This document shows positions 1 through 4,770 of a stretch of DNA of 13,220 nucleotides, in pieces. A model generated the notes under the pieces. The model did not search any database and was not told the origin of the DNA. It saw only the letters and a list, made by a program, of their open reading frames with translations. Numbering within the stretch: the stretch's first letter is position 1; each line of letters opens with the position of its first letter. The position numbers were made by a program, and so were the translations under genes. This DNA is from Burkholderiales bacterium (lineage in GTDB: Bacteria > Pseudomonadota > Gammaproteobacteria > Burkholderiales > Burkholderiaceae_A). The stretch covers positions 1 through 13,220 of the forward strand of contig JAURCW010000012.1 in the NCBI GenBank assembly GCA_030828265.1, in the 5' to 3' direction.

Positions 1-69
1 CCCGCTGCGATACGTTACCGCGATCGGGCCGGTTTTACGGTTAGTGCTGGTTTTAACGGTTTTCAACAT
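1..69 (-). CDS. Partial small phage gene, N-terminus only
   Basis: Only the first 23 codons are in the window; the gene runs off the left edge. It starts with ATG (CAT at 67-69) and reads MLKTVKTSTNRKTGPIAVTY followed by RSG. The start is well supported by a strong ribosome binding site, AGAGGAGAA (plus-strand 76-84), six bases upstream. It follows the 111-residue gene (stop at 101-103) after a 31-base gap and is probably in the same leftward transcript. The fragment is basic and too short for a function. I have no confident family; small phage proteins with a 'GPIAVTY' start seem familiar but I cannot name one. Confidence 0.7.
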   Translation of the reverse strand, partial: MLKTVKTSTNRKTGPIAVTYRSG

Positions 70-100
70 ATCAAATTCTCCTCTATTGATTGAACGCGAA

Positions 101-436
101 CTATACAACAAGCTCGGCAGAGTCGGCAACAGGGTCGGCAGAGGGATAACCCGAACGCCTCCAATTATTCCAAGCCTTGTATATTTCAGCATCGATCGGC
201 TCAGCTTCAATTGACCACATGGTCGCCATATCGCGGCAAGCTGCCATACGGGCAAGAGCGCAAGTATTCAGCAGCTCCGCATACAAGCTGCCGCGCACGT
301 TAGGCAGGCACATGCGCGAAGCGCCGCGAATGGTAGCGTATCCCTTAGGGTTGCCAACCCGACACTTAAAAGCGTCGCGAATGAAATAAGCCGCCGGATA
401 GGCTTGCCCTCTAAATTTAATGGTGAACGGTTTCAT
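101..436 (-). CDS. Hypothetical phage protein, 111 aa
   Basis: I do not recognise this protein. The ATG (CAT at 434-436) is preceded by AGAGGAGAAA (plus-strand 441-450), a strong ribosome binding site of the same type as several other genes here. The sequence is mixed alpha/beta in character: a basic N-terminal part (residues 1-40), a helical, alanine-rich stretch with several cysteines (about 50-72), then a Trp-rich segment (YKAWNNWRRSGYP near 88-100) and an acidic/valine tail. There is no signal peptide or membrane segment. It lies between the nuclease gene and the partial gene at the left edge, all leftward. A candidate promoter lies just upstream (473-500), so it may be expressed separately from the terminase genes. 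Coding status rests on the RBS, ORF length and tight fit between neighbours. Confidence 0.75.
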   Translation of the reverse strand: MKPFTIKFRGQAYPAAYFIRDAFKCRVGNPKGYATIRGASRMCLPNVRGSLYAELLNTCALARMAACRDMATMWSIEAEPIDAEIYKAWNNWRRSGYPSADPVADSAELVV

Positions 437-472
437 CTGCTTTCTCCTCTATCTGCCACAATCGGCCGAGCC

Positions 473-500
473 AGTATATCACTGTACAGTTAGGGTACAA
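473..500 (-). promoter_or_regulatory. Candidate leftward sigma70-like promoter with palindrome
   Basis: On the minus strand there is a good -10 box TATACT (plus-strand 473-478) and a weak -35 TTGTAC (495-500) with a 16-base spacer. The perfect palindrome CTGTACAG (482-489) lies in the spacer and could be an operator. The start point would be near 466, giving a 30-base leader to the ATG at 436 that carries the strong RBS. The -35 half lies inside the 3' end of the nuclease gene. Prediction by eye only. Confidence 0.3.
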
Positions 501-903
501 CTAGGGAAAACCCTAATTCTTTGGCCAATTCTCCCCACTGCATACCACGCGCAGCCCAAGCTTTAGTCGGGGTTTTCATTAGCCCAACTGAGAGCAGCGA
601 GGGCGCATCGGTACCGGGATATAAATAAACAACAGAATCGAGCTCATGCTTGATCAGGAAAAAACAAGGTCGGCCAGCACTACCATGCCGAACCATAAAG
701 GCCACCTGATGGGGCCGCACACGCACCTTTTTACCACGGGGCACAACCTTTAATTCCACCATAGCCCAAGCATTGCCAACGCCAACAAGCATATCCGGTA
801 TGCCTAGGTTCACCCGGTTTTCGATACGCTCCGTCTCGCAGCCAACAGTCTTGAGCCCTTCCCGAACCCAAGCCGCAAACCTAGTCTCCGGTTTTGCCGC
901 CAT
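490..903 (-). CDS. PD-(D/E)XK nuclease, VRR-NUC / Holliday-junction-resolvase-like
   Basis: A 137-residue protein with the layout of small VRR-NUC-type nucleases in phages. Visible motifs are an N-terminal helix with acidic residues (E26, E28), GIPDML with the metal-binding Asp (D37), VELKV giving the E50-x-K52 catalytic pair, and PHQ (H65, Q66) just after a basic stretch. These match the D...ExK...Q core of the PD-(D/E)XK fold. Such enzymes cut DNA, and phage versions may resolve branched intermediates or process DNA for packaging. Length is normal for a stand-alone domain. The gene starts inside the terminase small subunit gene (23-base overlap), so the two are probably translationally coupled; no strong RBS is seen. 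Position beside the terminase gene suggests a role at packaging or recombination (inference). Nuclease fold confident, exact substrate unknown. Confidence 0.82.
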   Translation of the reverse strand: MAAKPETRFAAWVREGLKTVGCETERIENRVNLGIPDMLVGVGNAWAMVELKVVPRGKKVRVRPHQVAFMVRHGSAGRPCFFLIKHELDSVVYLYPGTDAPSLLSVGLMKTPTKAWAARGMQWGELAKELGFSLVVP

Positions 904-1549
904 CGTCGGTCATCTCGAAAATATCAGGCGGGGGGTCAGGCACCCCGGGATCAAAAGCAGGGTCTTTTTCACGGTCCACCGAATCGATCACGGTGCCCGT
1001 ATCAGCGTCAATTAAAGCAGTAGGTGGTGGGCCACCATACAAAGCCTTCAATTCGTCCAGCTTACGCTGCACTTCCTCTTTGCTCATTGAATCGATCGTG
1101 CCGTGCCTAATTTCCTTACGGTCCACGTAGATGGTGCCAAGAGCCTGCCCACGGCGATACTCTGCCTGCACCGCAGCAGCCCATGCACCAGCATCCATCG
1201 CCTTATCGCGGATAATCTGCAAATCACGCATGTGACGCTCGTAACTGGTGTTGTACTTAGACGCCAGCTCGGCCCGATAAGCTTGGATCGCAGCGACAAC
1301 ATGGGGATATTCTTTAGGGTTTGTAAGCTTCCACGCCATGACCGAAGCGCTGGTCTCCTTATACCCAGCTCGGATAGCGGCTTCCTTCAAAGTCACCTTC
1401 CCGTCTCCAGAGACATACTCCTGCACAAACTTCCATTCCTTAGCGTTCAGGACTTTTTGTTTGCGCAGCGGCTTGACTTCAGAAGCTAGCCGCTTGGTCG
1501 CCTTAGCAGGGATTACAGGGGGCACGTTCCATACGTCGCGTTTAGTCAT
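881..1549 (-). CDS. terS: Terminase small subunit
   Basis: A 222-residue protein that looks like the DNA-recognition subunit of the phage packaging terminase. Residues 34-75 (LNAKEWKFVQEYVSGDGK, then KEAAIRAGYKETSASVMAWK) match the N-terminal helix-turn-helix of the Terminase_2 family, where 'F...Y...g....AA..AGY....A' is the recurrent pattern. A helical region follows (81-140, oligomerisation in the family), then a charged helix and a Pro/Asp-rich tail (173-222) likely to contact the large subunit. ATG at 1549 is chosen over an in-frame GTG at 1561 because GGAGGG (plus-strand 1554-1559) gives a good RBS for it. Its start overlaps the stop of the upstream gene as ATGA. The large subunit is not in the window and may lie further left. 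Family match is from motif memory. Confidence 0.8.
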   Translation of the reverse strand: MTKRDVWNVPPVIPAKATKRLASEVKPLRKQKVLNAKEWKFVQEYVSGDGKVTLKEAAIRAGYKETSASVMAWKLTNPKEYPHVVAAIQAYRAELASKYNTSYERHMRDLQIIRDKAMDAGAWAAAVQAEYRRGQALGTIYVDRKEIRHGTIDSMSKEEVQRKLDELKALYGGPPPTALIDADTGTVIDSVDREKDPAFDPGVPDPPPDIFEMTDDGGKTGD

Positions 1550-1791
1550 GACACCCTCCACAATCGCCAGCCCTCAGAGACTCTCCGCAGCTTAAACACC
1601 CATTCAGGCTTGTGGTTCTGCATATAGCGTATTGAAGCCACGCGAGCAGCATTGGCTCGGCGTTGGTCGGGCAAGAAAAAACTATCCCCCGGCTCCATCT
1701 CGCCAAAGGGATAAGTGACTCTATCGGCGGGAAACTGCACATTCGATTCGATGTGTATTTCCTGTGCTTCCAATGTATCCATGGTACGCAT
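1546..1791 (-). CDS. Conserved phage protein with YPF/GDSFF motif, 81 aa
   Basis: A small protein (81 residues from the ATG at 1791; 78 from the ATG at 1782). Residues 27-40 read YPFGEMEPGDSFFL, followed by a helical RANAARVASIRY and a C-terminal FKLRRV...GWRLWRV. I recognise this 'YPF..M..GDSF ... R...R.wR' layout as recurrent in small phage proteins of unknown function. It may bind nucleic acid given the Arg-rich end, but that is a guess. It is the first gene of the leftward block, directly downstream of the origin-like region, and its stop overlaps the terminase start (ATGA). No convincing RBS is seen before either ATG. The leader has two dyads (1800-1821) that could hide or control the start. 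A longer in-frame reading to a TTG at 1851 has no RBS and I rejected it. Confidence 0.7.
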   Translation of the reverse strand: MRTMDTLEAQEIHIESNVQFPADRVTYPFGEMEPGDSFFLPDQRRANAARVASIRYMQNHKPEWVFKLRRVSEGWRLWRVS

Positions 1792-1799
1792 TGTAACCG

Positions 1800-1821
1800 A
1801 GGGCCAAGCCCTTGTGCAAGG
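1800..1821 (-). promoter_or_regulatory. Two overlapping dyads in the leftward leader
   Basis: AGGGC-CAA-GCCCT (1800-1812, 5-bp arms) overlaps CCTTG-TG-CAAGG (1810-1821, 5-bp arms). The two share bases, so as RNA they would be alternative folds. They lie between the candidate -10 (1823-1828) and the ATG at 1791, where a repressor operator or a translation-control hairpin could sit. Role inferred. Confidence 0.3.
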
Positions 1822-1822
1822 T

Positions 1823-1851
1823 CCTATAGAACTTTTTCCAGAAAAAAACAA
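1823..1851 (-). promoter_or_regulatory. Candidate leftward promoter for the terminase block
   Basis: On the minus strand, TTGTTT (plus-strand 1846-1851) and TATAGG (1823-1828) are 17 bases apart. The -35 matches only the TTG of the consensus and the -10 matches TATA. The placement is sensible, about 30 bases before the first leftward ATG. A perfect TTGACA also occurs on the minus strand at 1922-1927, but no good -10 follows it. Confidence 0.25.
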
Positions 1852-1875
1852 AAAGTAAAACTTTAGAACAAGTTA

Positions 1876-1889
1876 CTGGGACATCCCAG
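1876..1889. promoter_or_regulatory. Perfect 14-bp dyad, operator-like
   Basis: CTGGGA-CA-TCCCAG has 6-bp perfect arms around two bases. The loop is too short for a stable RNA hairpin, so a dimeric protein binding site is more likely. It lies four bases before the first 9-bp iteron, in the divergent intergenic region. Confidence 0.35.
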
Positions 1890-1892
1890 AAA

Positions 1893-1983
1893 ATTACGTC
1901 TGATTACACCTGTATTACGTCTGTCAATGTCAGTAACTCCTTGATTTCATTCACTTATTACGTCTATTACGTCTATTACGTCT
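1893..1983. repeat. Iteron-like 9-bp repeats (ATTACGTCT), six copies in two groups
   Basis: Exact copies of ATTACGTCT are at 1893-1901, 1914-1922, 1957-1965, 1966-1974 and 1975-1983, and a degenerate copy (ATTACACCT) is at 1903-1911. The last three are head-to-tail with no spacer; the first three are spaced by 10 and 11 bp, about one helical turn. All are in one orientation. I saw no other copy in the window. Multiple same-strand iterons beside an A/T tract are typical of theta-type origins and initiator binding sites. They could instead be operators of a divergent promoter region. Confidence 0.7.
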
Positions 1984-2017
1984 ATTTTCAAAAAAATAAA
2001 AAATTTTTTTATTTTTT
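1984..2017. other. A/T-rich palindromic tract, possible unwinding element
   Basis: Directly after the last iteron the sequence is A/T apart from one C. From 1990 to 2017 it is A7-T-A6-T7-A-T6, a near-perfect A/T palindrome with arms 1990-2003 and 2004-2017. Next to iterons this is where a duplex-unwinding element would be expected. It lacks any GC stem, so it is not an intrinsic terminator. A 10-bp inverted pair, CCAGAAAAAA (1838-1847) and TTTTTTCTGG (2012-2021), brackets the whole iteron region. Confidence 0.5.
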
Positions 2018-2141
2018 CTGGCAGAATCCTATATAAACCCCTGTTTTTATGCAAAACCTAGGGTAAACCCCTATGTTTTTTAACAGTTGTTGCACGTATA
2101 GTAACGGTTGTAGCAGTTGTACGCCTAGAAAGGATAGCTCC
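2018..2141 (+). promoter_or_regulatory. Leader of the rightward block with direct repeats and weak promoter-like boxes
   Basis: TAAACCCCT occurs twice (2034-2042 and 2064-2072, 30 bp apart). A second 9-bp family, A(A/G)C(A/G)GTTGT, occurs at 2082-2090, 2103-2111 and 2112-2120; the last two abut and the first is 21 bp (two turns) away. Possible -10 boxes are TATATA (2030-2035) and TATAGT (2097-2102), but neither has a convincing -35. AGAAAGGA (2127-2134) is the RBS for the ATG at 2142. Together with 1792-2017 this accounts for all 350 bases without a gene. Confidence 0.4.
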
Positions 2142-2387
2142 ATGTCTTCTGACCAACAATTTGACGTTGCATACATTTCACTTACTTTGCCCTGCGCCGT
2201 GGTCCATGATCCTCGCACCGATCAACATGGCTCATGGCGCATTAAGTCGGTTCGGCTGATGAATCCGAACTATCCTGCTGACGTAGTTGACATTACGAAG
2301 TGTTTGAGCGAGGATGATTGGCACGAGGTCGATAGGCAGTTGGATCTATGGGCTGATTTACCTACTACTGGGGAGCTAGATGTTTGA
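2142..2387 (+). CDS. Hypothetical phage protein, 81 aa
   Basis: First gene of the rightward block; I do not recognise it. The ATG at 2142 has the RBS AGAAAGGA seven bases upstream. An in-frame ATG at 2073 would add a Cys/Ser-rich stretch encoded by the repeat-bearing leader, has no RBS, and was rejected. The 81-residue product is acidic, with a likely beta-rich first half (FDVAYISLTLP; WRIKSVRLMNP) and a helical, acidic second half ending in WADLPTTGELDV. There are no membrane segments or cysteine motifs of note. Its stop overlaps the next gene's start by 8 bases, so the two are probably co-translated. Being first after the origin-like region suggests early expression (inference). Confidence 0.75.
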   Translation: MSSDQQFDVAYISLTLPCAVVHDPRTDQHGSWRIKSVRLMNPNYPADVVDITKCLSEDDWHEVDRQLDLWADLPTTGELDV

Positions 2388-2655
2388 TCCTACGCGGCAA
2401 GAAGATCAGGATTTTTTGGAGCAATCGTTGGTGAATGCTGGTGTTTTGCTTCAGCTTTGTGAGTGTGAATTTGAGGGGGATTGGAAGGCGGCTTTGGGTG
2501 GGTTGATGGTATCCACGGCTGCGGTGGCGAAGACGCTGGAGGTGGATTTACATACTTTGTTGGGTGCGGTGATGACGGCGTACCGGGCCACCAAGATTGA
2601 GTATGAGGACGATGCCGAGGATGGCGAGGAGGATGAGTATGAGGACACCGAGTAA
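2380..2655 (+). CDS. Hypothetical acidic-tailed phage protein, 91 aa
   Basis: An unrecognised 91-residue protein whose ATG overlaps the upstream stop by 8 bases. Residues 7-70 look helical, with an amphipathic, alanine-rich region (LMVSTAAVAKTLEVDLHTLL, about 42-61). Residues 74-91 are an extreme acidic tail: 13 of the 18 residues are Asp or Glu. Such tails occur in DNA-mimic and SSB-like proteins and may interact with basic proteins, but no specific function can be assigned. The DNA of the tail is a GAGGA/GATGA-rich purine run that also supplies the AGGAGG ribosome binding site and start codon of the next gene, so the 3' end does two jobs. Confidence 0.75.
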   Translation: MFDPTRQEDQDFLEQSLVNAGVLLQLCECEFEGDWKAALGGLMVSTAAVAKTLEVDLHTLLGAVMTAYRATKIEYEDDAEDGEEDEYEDTE

Positions 2656-2938
2656 TCGTGAGAGCCAGTTGACGGTGCAGCTTACCTTTAGACACGCTGA
2701 TTTGACGCCGTTTTGGTATGGCTGGGATGGTCGTGCTTTTTTGTGTTTCTTGGAGCGTGATGATGGGGACGATATTGAGTATCATCTCAGGCACGTTTAT
2801 TGTGGCAATGTAGATATTTTCGGGGTCCTTGGTGAGTGGGCCGTGAGCAGAATTGAGAGGGCGTGTTATATGGATCGGGAAGGCGTTTTGAAGCCTGAAG
2901 AGGGTGGTTGGAATGCGGTGGCCGAGGGTGGTCTTTGA
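2639..2938 (+). CDS. Hypothetical phage protein, 99 aa
   Basis: An unrecognised 99-residue protein. Several in-frame ATGs exist (2603, 2612, 2621, 2633, 2639). I chose 2639 because AGGAGG (2627-2632) lies six bases upstream; the earlier ones would add Met/Arg-rich residues encoded by the acidic-tail repeat of the preceding gene, with which it overlaps by 17 bases. The product has aromatic, beta-like segments (TPFWYGWDGRAFLCFLERDD, residues 23-42; IEYHLRHVYCGNVDIFG, 46-62) and a helical end. There is no signal peptide or membrane helix. Its stop TGA overlaps the next start by one base (TGATG), pointing to translational coupling. Confidence 0.7.
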   Translation: MRTPSNRESQLTVQLTFRHADLTPFWYGWDGRAFLCFLERDDGDDIEYHLRHVYCGNVDIFGVLGEWAVSRIERACYMDREGVLKPEEGGWNAVAEGGL

Positions 2939-3168
2939 TGGGGGTGGTACGTGTTTATCAAACCATTGATGAAGTGTTTGAAGATTACAGGCTATGCCCT
3001 GATTGCATTTTTAGCTACGATCTGCTAACTGTAGTTGACAATGACTGTGAGATCCGTCATACTAAGGGCTGTTTGATACGTGATGACCGTGAGAACGCGG
3101 AGCCGTTTGACGAGTCGGATTGTTGTGGTTTAGGGGCTGAGGTTCCTGAGGGGCCGAAGCTACATTAG
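2938..3168 (+). CDS. Hypothetical cysteine-rich small protein, 76 aa
   Basis: An unrecognised 76-residue protein. ATG 2938 is chosen because it overlaps the preceding stop (TGATG) and a GAGGGTGG purine run lies just upstream; an in-frame ATG at 2908 would lie deep in the previous gene. It contains CPDC (C20, C23) and further cysteines at 37, 45, 62 and 63, with a histidine at 41, so it may bind one metal ion. The layout is not a textbook zinc finger. The protein is acidic and has no membrane segment. It precedes the HNH endonuclease gene by 36 bases. Confidence 0.7.
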   Translation: MGVVRVYQTIDEVFEDYRLCPDCIFSYDLLTVVDNDCEIRHTKGCLIRDDRENAEPFDESDCCGLGAEVPEGPKLH

Positions 3169-3190
3169 TAGCAAGACGCTACGTTTTTGA

Positions 3191-3211
3191 GAGAGGAGAA
3201 AGGGATGAGTA
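3191..3211 (+). repeat. 21-nt direct repeat, left copy (RBS and start of HNH gene)
   Basis: The 21 bases 3191-3211 and 3795-3815 are identical except for one base (G at 3203, T at 3807). Both contain GAGAGGAGAAAG followed by GATGAGTA, that is the ribosome binding site plus the first codons of a gene. The copies are 604 bases apart and bracket the HNH gene exactly. Confidence 0.7.
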
Positions 3212-3792
3212 AGGTGTGTAGCAAATGCGGCGAAAGCAAACCAATCGAGGCGTTTGGTAAAAACAGAACAACGACAGATGGGCTGGCTAAGTGGTGTAAA
3301 ACGTGTAAAAAAGAGAAAGACAAACAGTACTACATAAAAAACAGAGAAAAAATAAAAGAGTACAAAAAAGAGAAAGACAAACAGAACTACATAAAAAACA
3401 TAGAAAAAATAAAAGAGTACAGAATGAAAAACAAAGAAAAGCTTTTGGAGCGGAAGCGCAAATGGTACAAAGCAAACAAAGAAAAAGTAAAGGCATTCTT
3501 CAAAGAATGGCTTAAAAACAACCCCGATAAGCACCGGCACAACGTAGCCCTGCGACGTGCTGCAAAGATGCAACGAACCCCGTGCTGGCTTACCAAAAAT
3601 GACAAGGCGTTGATTCAACGCAAATACACGCTTGCACAGAAGAAAACAGAATCAACAGGCGAAATGTGGGTCGTTGACCACATACTTCCGTTGCGCGGCG
3701 AGTTGGTATCAGGATTTCATGTGCCATCAAACCTGCGCGTGATAAAGCACACAATAAACGCACGGAAATCAAACAAGTTTGTTCCAGTTTAA
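3205..3792 (+). CDS. Free-standing HNH homing-type endonuclease with zinc-binding N-terminus
   Basis: A 195-residue HNH nuclease. The N-terminus has a CxxC...CxxC module (C5, C8, C31, C34) common in phage HNH proteins. A Lys/Glu/Tyr-rich linker (35-100) follows, containing two nearly identical 19-residue repeats (35-53 and 54-72) and weaker later ones. The C-terminus carries the catalytic part: VDHILPL (D158, H159), FHVPSNL (H172, N176) and N185ARK188. Such enzymes nick or cut DNA and spread as selfish genes. The ATG at 3205 is supported by GAGAGGAGAA; the in-frame TTG at 3187 is not needed. The gene is A/T-rich (3301-3420 has 30 G/C of 120) and flanked by a 21-nt direct repeat, both signs of acquisition. 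It does not interrupt a visible gene, so I see no intron or intein. Confidence 0.88.
   Translation: MSKVCSKCGESKPIEAFGKNRTTTDGLAKWCKTCKKEKDKQYYIKNREKIKEYKKEKDKQNYIKNIEKIKEYRMKNKEKLLERKRKWYKANKEKVKAFFKEWLKNNPDKHRHNVALRRAAKMQRTPCWLTKNDKALIQRKYTLAQKKTESTGEMWVVDHILPLRGELVSGFHVPSNLRVIKHTINARKSNKFVPV
3307..3420 (+). repeat. 57-bp tandem duplication inside the HNH gene
   Basis: Units 3307-3363 and 3364-3420 differ at two positions only and each encodes 19 residues (KKEKDKQ..YIKN.EKIKEY with changes Y42/N61 and R47/I66). The period is an exact number of codons, so the frame is kept. It lengthens the charged linker between the zinc module and the HNH domain. Confidence 0.9.
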
Positions 3793-3794
3793 TC

Positions 3795-3815
3795 GAGAGG
3801 AGAAAGTGATGAGTA
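3795..3815 (+). repeat. 21-nt direct repeat, right copy (RBS and start of next gene)
   Basis: Matches 3191-3211 with one mismatch. It supplies the GAGAGGAGA ribosome binding site and the ATGAGTA start of the gene at 3809. Recombination between the two copies would remove the HNH gene cleanly and leave one intact RBS and start. Confidence 0.7.
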
Positions 3816-4045
3816 GACCTGAGCCGGTGTTCTTGGTCCAAGATATTTGGACGTTGCACAGTGAGCGGTATTGCGAGGAGTGTCCTTATCGCCAAACGCA
3901 CATTAGCTTTGTGCCGTATGGCGAGGGGTCCACTGAGCTGGTGGAGGAGACTTGTGCTTTGTTAAACGATGTCAACATCCCTGAGACAGAGTGTCTTGCG
4001 TGGGAGGATTGGCACAAAGATGAGGAGATTGATGATGCAGAGTAA
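3809..4045 (+). CDS. Hypothetical phage protein with CxxC, 78 aa
   Basis: An unrecognised 78-residue acidic protein. ATG 3809 follows GAGAGGAGA with good spacing; the leader is an almost exact copy of that of the HNH gene. It has a CEEC motif (C22, C25) and further cysteines at 49 and 62, so it could bind zinc, though the last pair is widely spaced. The first part reads FLVQDIWTLHSERYCEECPY and the end is acidic (WEDWHKDEEIDDAE). There are no membrane segments. The next gene starts inside its last codons. It resembles the Cys-containing gene at 2938 only loosely in size, acidity and CxxC position. Confidence 0.72.
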   Translation: MSRPEPVFLVQDIWTLHSERYCEECPYRQTHISFVPYGEGSTELVEETCALLNDVNIPETECLAWEDWHKDEEIDDAE

Positions 4046-4220
4046 ATTTTTGATTAGTGATGAAGAGGTAATGGTTCTTGCGCGTAAGTGCGGGATCGCT
4101 GACCACATAGAGCCGGGGGGCACGGACGACGATATTTTGGAGTTCGCTGCGTCGCTGGAGGAGATGATCAAAATGCGGATGATGCAGATCCGTGAGCCGT
4201 TGTTCAGAAGGGGTGATTGA
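4035..4220 (+). CDS. Small phage protein with helical 'FAASLEEMI' pattern, 61 aa
   Basis: A 61-residue protein. Two adjacent ATGs (4032, 4035) follow AGGAG (4023-4027); 4035 has the better seven-base spacing, 4032 would add one Met. It overlaps the preceding gene by 11 bases. The layout ISDEEVMVLARKCGI...DDDILEFAASLEEMIKMR resembles a type of short phage protein in which a helix 'ee...lAre.G' is followed by a second helix with 'FA.l'; these are of unknown function and often lie among early genes. The resemblance is from memory and weak. The basic end (RRG) is followed by the next gene after about 30 bases. Confidence 0.65.
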   Translation: MQSKFLISDEEVMVLARKCGIADHIEPGGTDDDILEFAASLEEMIKMRMMQIREPLFRRGD

Positions 4221-4250
4221 TACGTGTCGATGAAACGGAGAAACGTAAGC

Positions 4251-4436
4251 ATGATTGAACCCTACGTACCCAAAGTTGACCCACGAGGTATCTACGCCCG
4301 TGCCGCCCACGTTGGTGGGCTAGGCTGGATGCTTAAAGACGCCGCGCACTACGAAGCCCTGATACGGTTGGTGGACTATGTGCGTGAGTATGAAAGAAAA
4401 AATGTAACAGGAGAAGATGATGACGGAAGGTGTTAG
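4251..4436 (+). CDS. Hypothetical phage protein, 61 aa
   Basis: An unrecognised 61-residue protein. The start is uncertain: ATG 4251 has GGAGA nine bases upstream, while in-frame ATG 4230 and GTG 4224 have no RBS, so 4251 is preferred. The sequence has a Pro/Gly-containing N-terminus (IEPYVPKVDPRGIYARAAHV) and a helical centre (DAAHYEALIRLVDYVREYER), ending in an acidic stretch and Cys. No motif identifies a function. Its last 17 bases overlap the start of the helix-turn-helix gene. Confidence 0.6.
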   Translation: MIEPYVPKVDPRGIYARAAHVGGLGWMLKDAAHYEALIRLVDYVREYERKNVTGEDDDGRC

Positions 4437-4770
4437 AAAAAAACAAAACAGAATGATAAAGATGGGGGCGATCAGCTACGCCAAGCTGATTAAAGCCATG
4501 ATGACGGGAGACAAAACCTGCCAAGAGTTGGCTGATATTACGGGTTTGCACTATGTAACCGTGCTGCAATATACGCGAGAATTGCACAGGGAAGGGGCCG
4601 CGCACATTGTGATGTGGGGCCAAGACAGAATGCAGAGAGATTCCTTGAAGATTTATAAACTAGGCACCGGCTTTGATGCCAAGCGTTTCCGCTTGTCGGA
4701 TCGTGAGCGCCAACGCCGGTACCGCGCACGACAAAAGATGGGGATTGTCAATGAAAGAAAAGCAGCCTGA
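4420..4770 (+). CDS. Winged-helix / HTH DNA-binding protein, 116 aa
   Basis: Likely a phage DNA-binding regulator. Residues 16-62 form a helix-turn-helix: YAKLIKAMMTGDKTCQELAD, then ITGLHYVTVLQYTRELHREG. The layout is a first helix, 'tcqELAditGL' as the turn and 'hyvTVLqYtreL' as recognition helix, as in MarR/IclR-type winged helices. Residues 63-80 (AHIVMWGQD...LKIYKLG) fit the wing. The C-terminus (SDRERQRRYRARQK, 93-106) is a strongly basic helix that often ends phage proteins of this kind. ATG 4420 is preferred over 4417 because AGGAGA (4409-4414) is then five bases away. It overlaps the upstream gene by 17 bases and the downstream membrane-protein gene by 20. It could bind the repeats at 1893-2120, but nothing seen shows this. 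Confidence 0.78.
   Translation: MTEGVRKKQNRMIKMGAISYAKLIKAMMTGDKTCQELADITGLHYVTVLQYTRELHREGAAHIVMWGQDRMQRDSLKIYKLGTGFDAKRFRLSDRERQRRYRARQKMGIVNERKAA

Noticed and set aside
1899..1927. Leftward promoter from the perfect TTGACA at 1922-1927
   Set aside because: No acceptable -10 lies 16-18 bases downstream; the closest box (TAATCA) is at 15 bases and weak.
1893..1983. Repeats as a CRISPR-like array or plain microsatellite
   Set aside because: Nine-base units with no regular spacers are too short for CRISPR, and non-contiguous helical spacing of the first group argues against simple slippage.
1990..2017. A/T palindrome as a bidirectional terminator
   Set aside because: The stem has no G/C pairs and sits between divergent, not convergent, genes.
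2073..2141. N-terminal extension of the first rightward gene from the ATG at 2073
   Set aside because: The extra 23 residues are encoded by the repeat-bearing leader, are Cys/Ser-rich, and lack an RBS, whereas ATG 2142 has a good one.
2390..2794. A Pro/His/Thr-rich minus-strand frame
   Set aside because: Antisense to two well-started, overlapping plus-strand genes; composition is typical of a shadow frame.
3160..3618. A Phe/Leu/Val-rich minus-strand frame that looks like a membrane protein
   Set aside because: It is the complement of the Lys/Glu-rich HNH linker; antisense of AAA/GAA codons gives TTT/TTC and creates false hydrophobic stretches.
3205..3792. HNH gene as part of a group I intron or intein
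   Set aside because: No split host gene, intein-type ends or intron-like flanks are visible on either side; neighbours are complete small genes.
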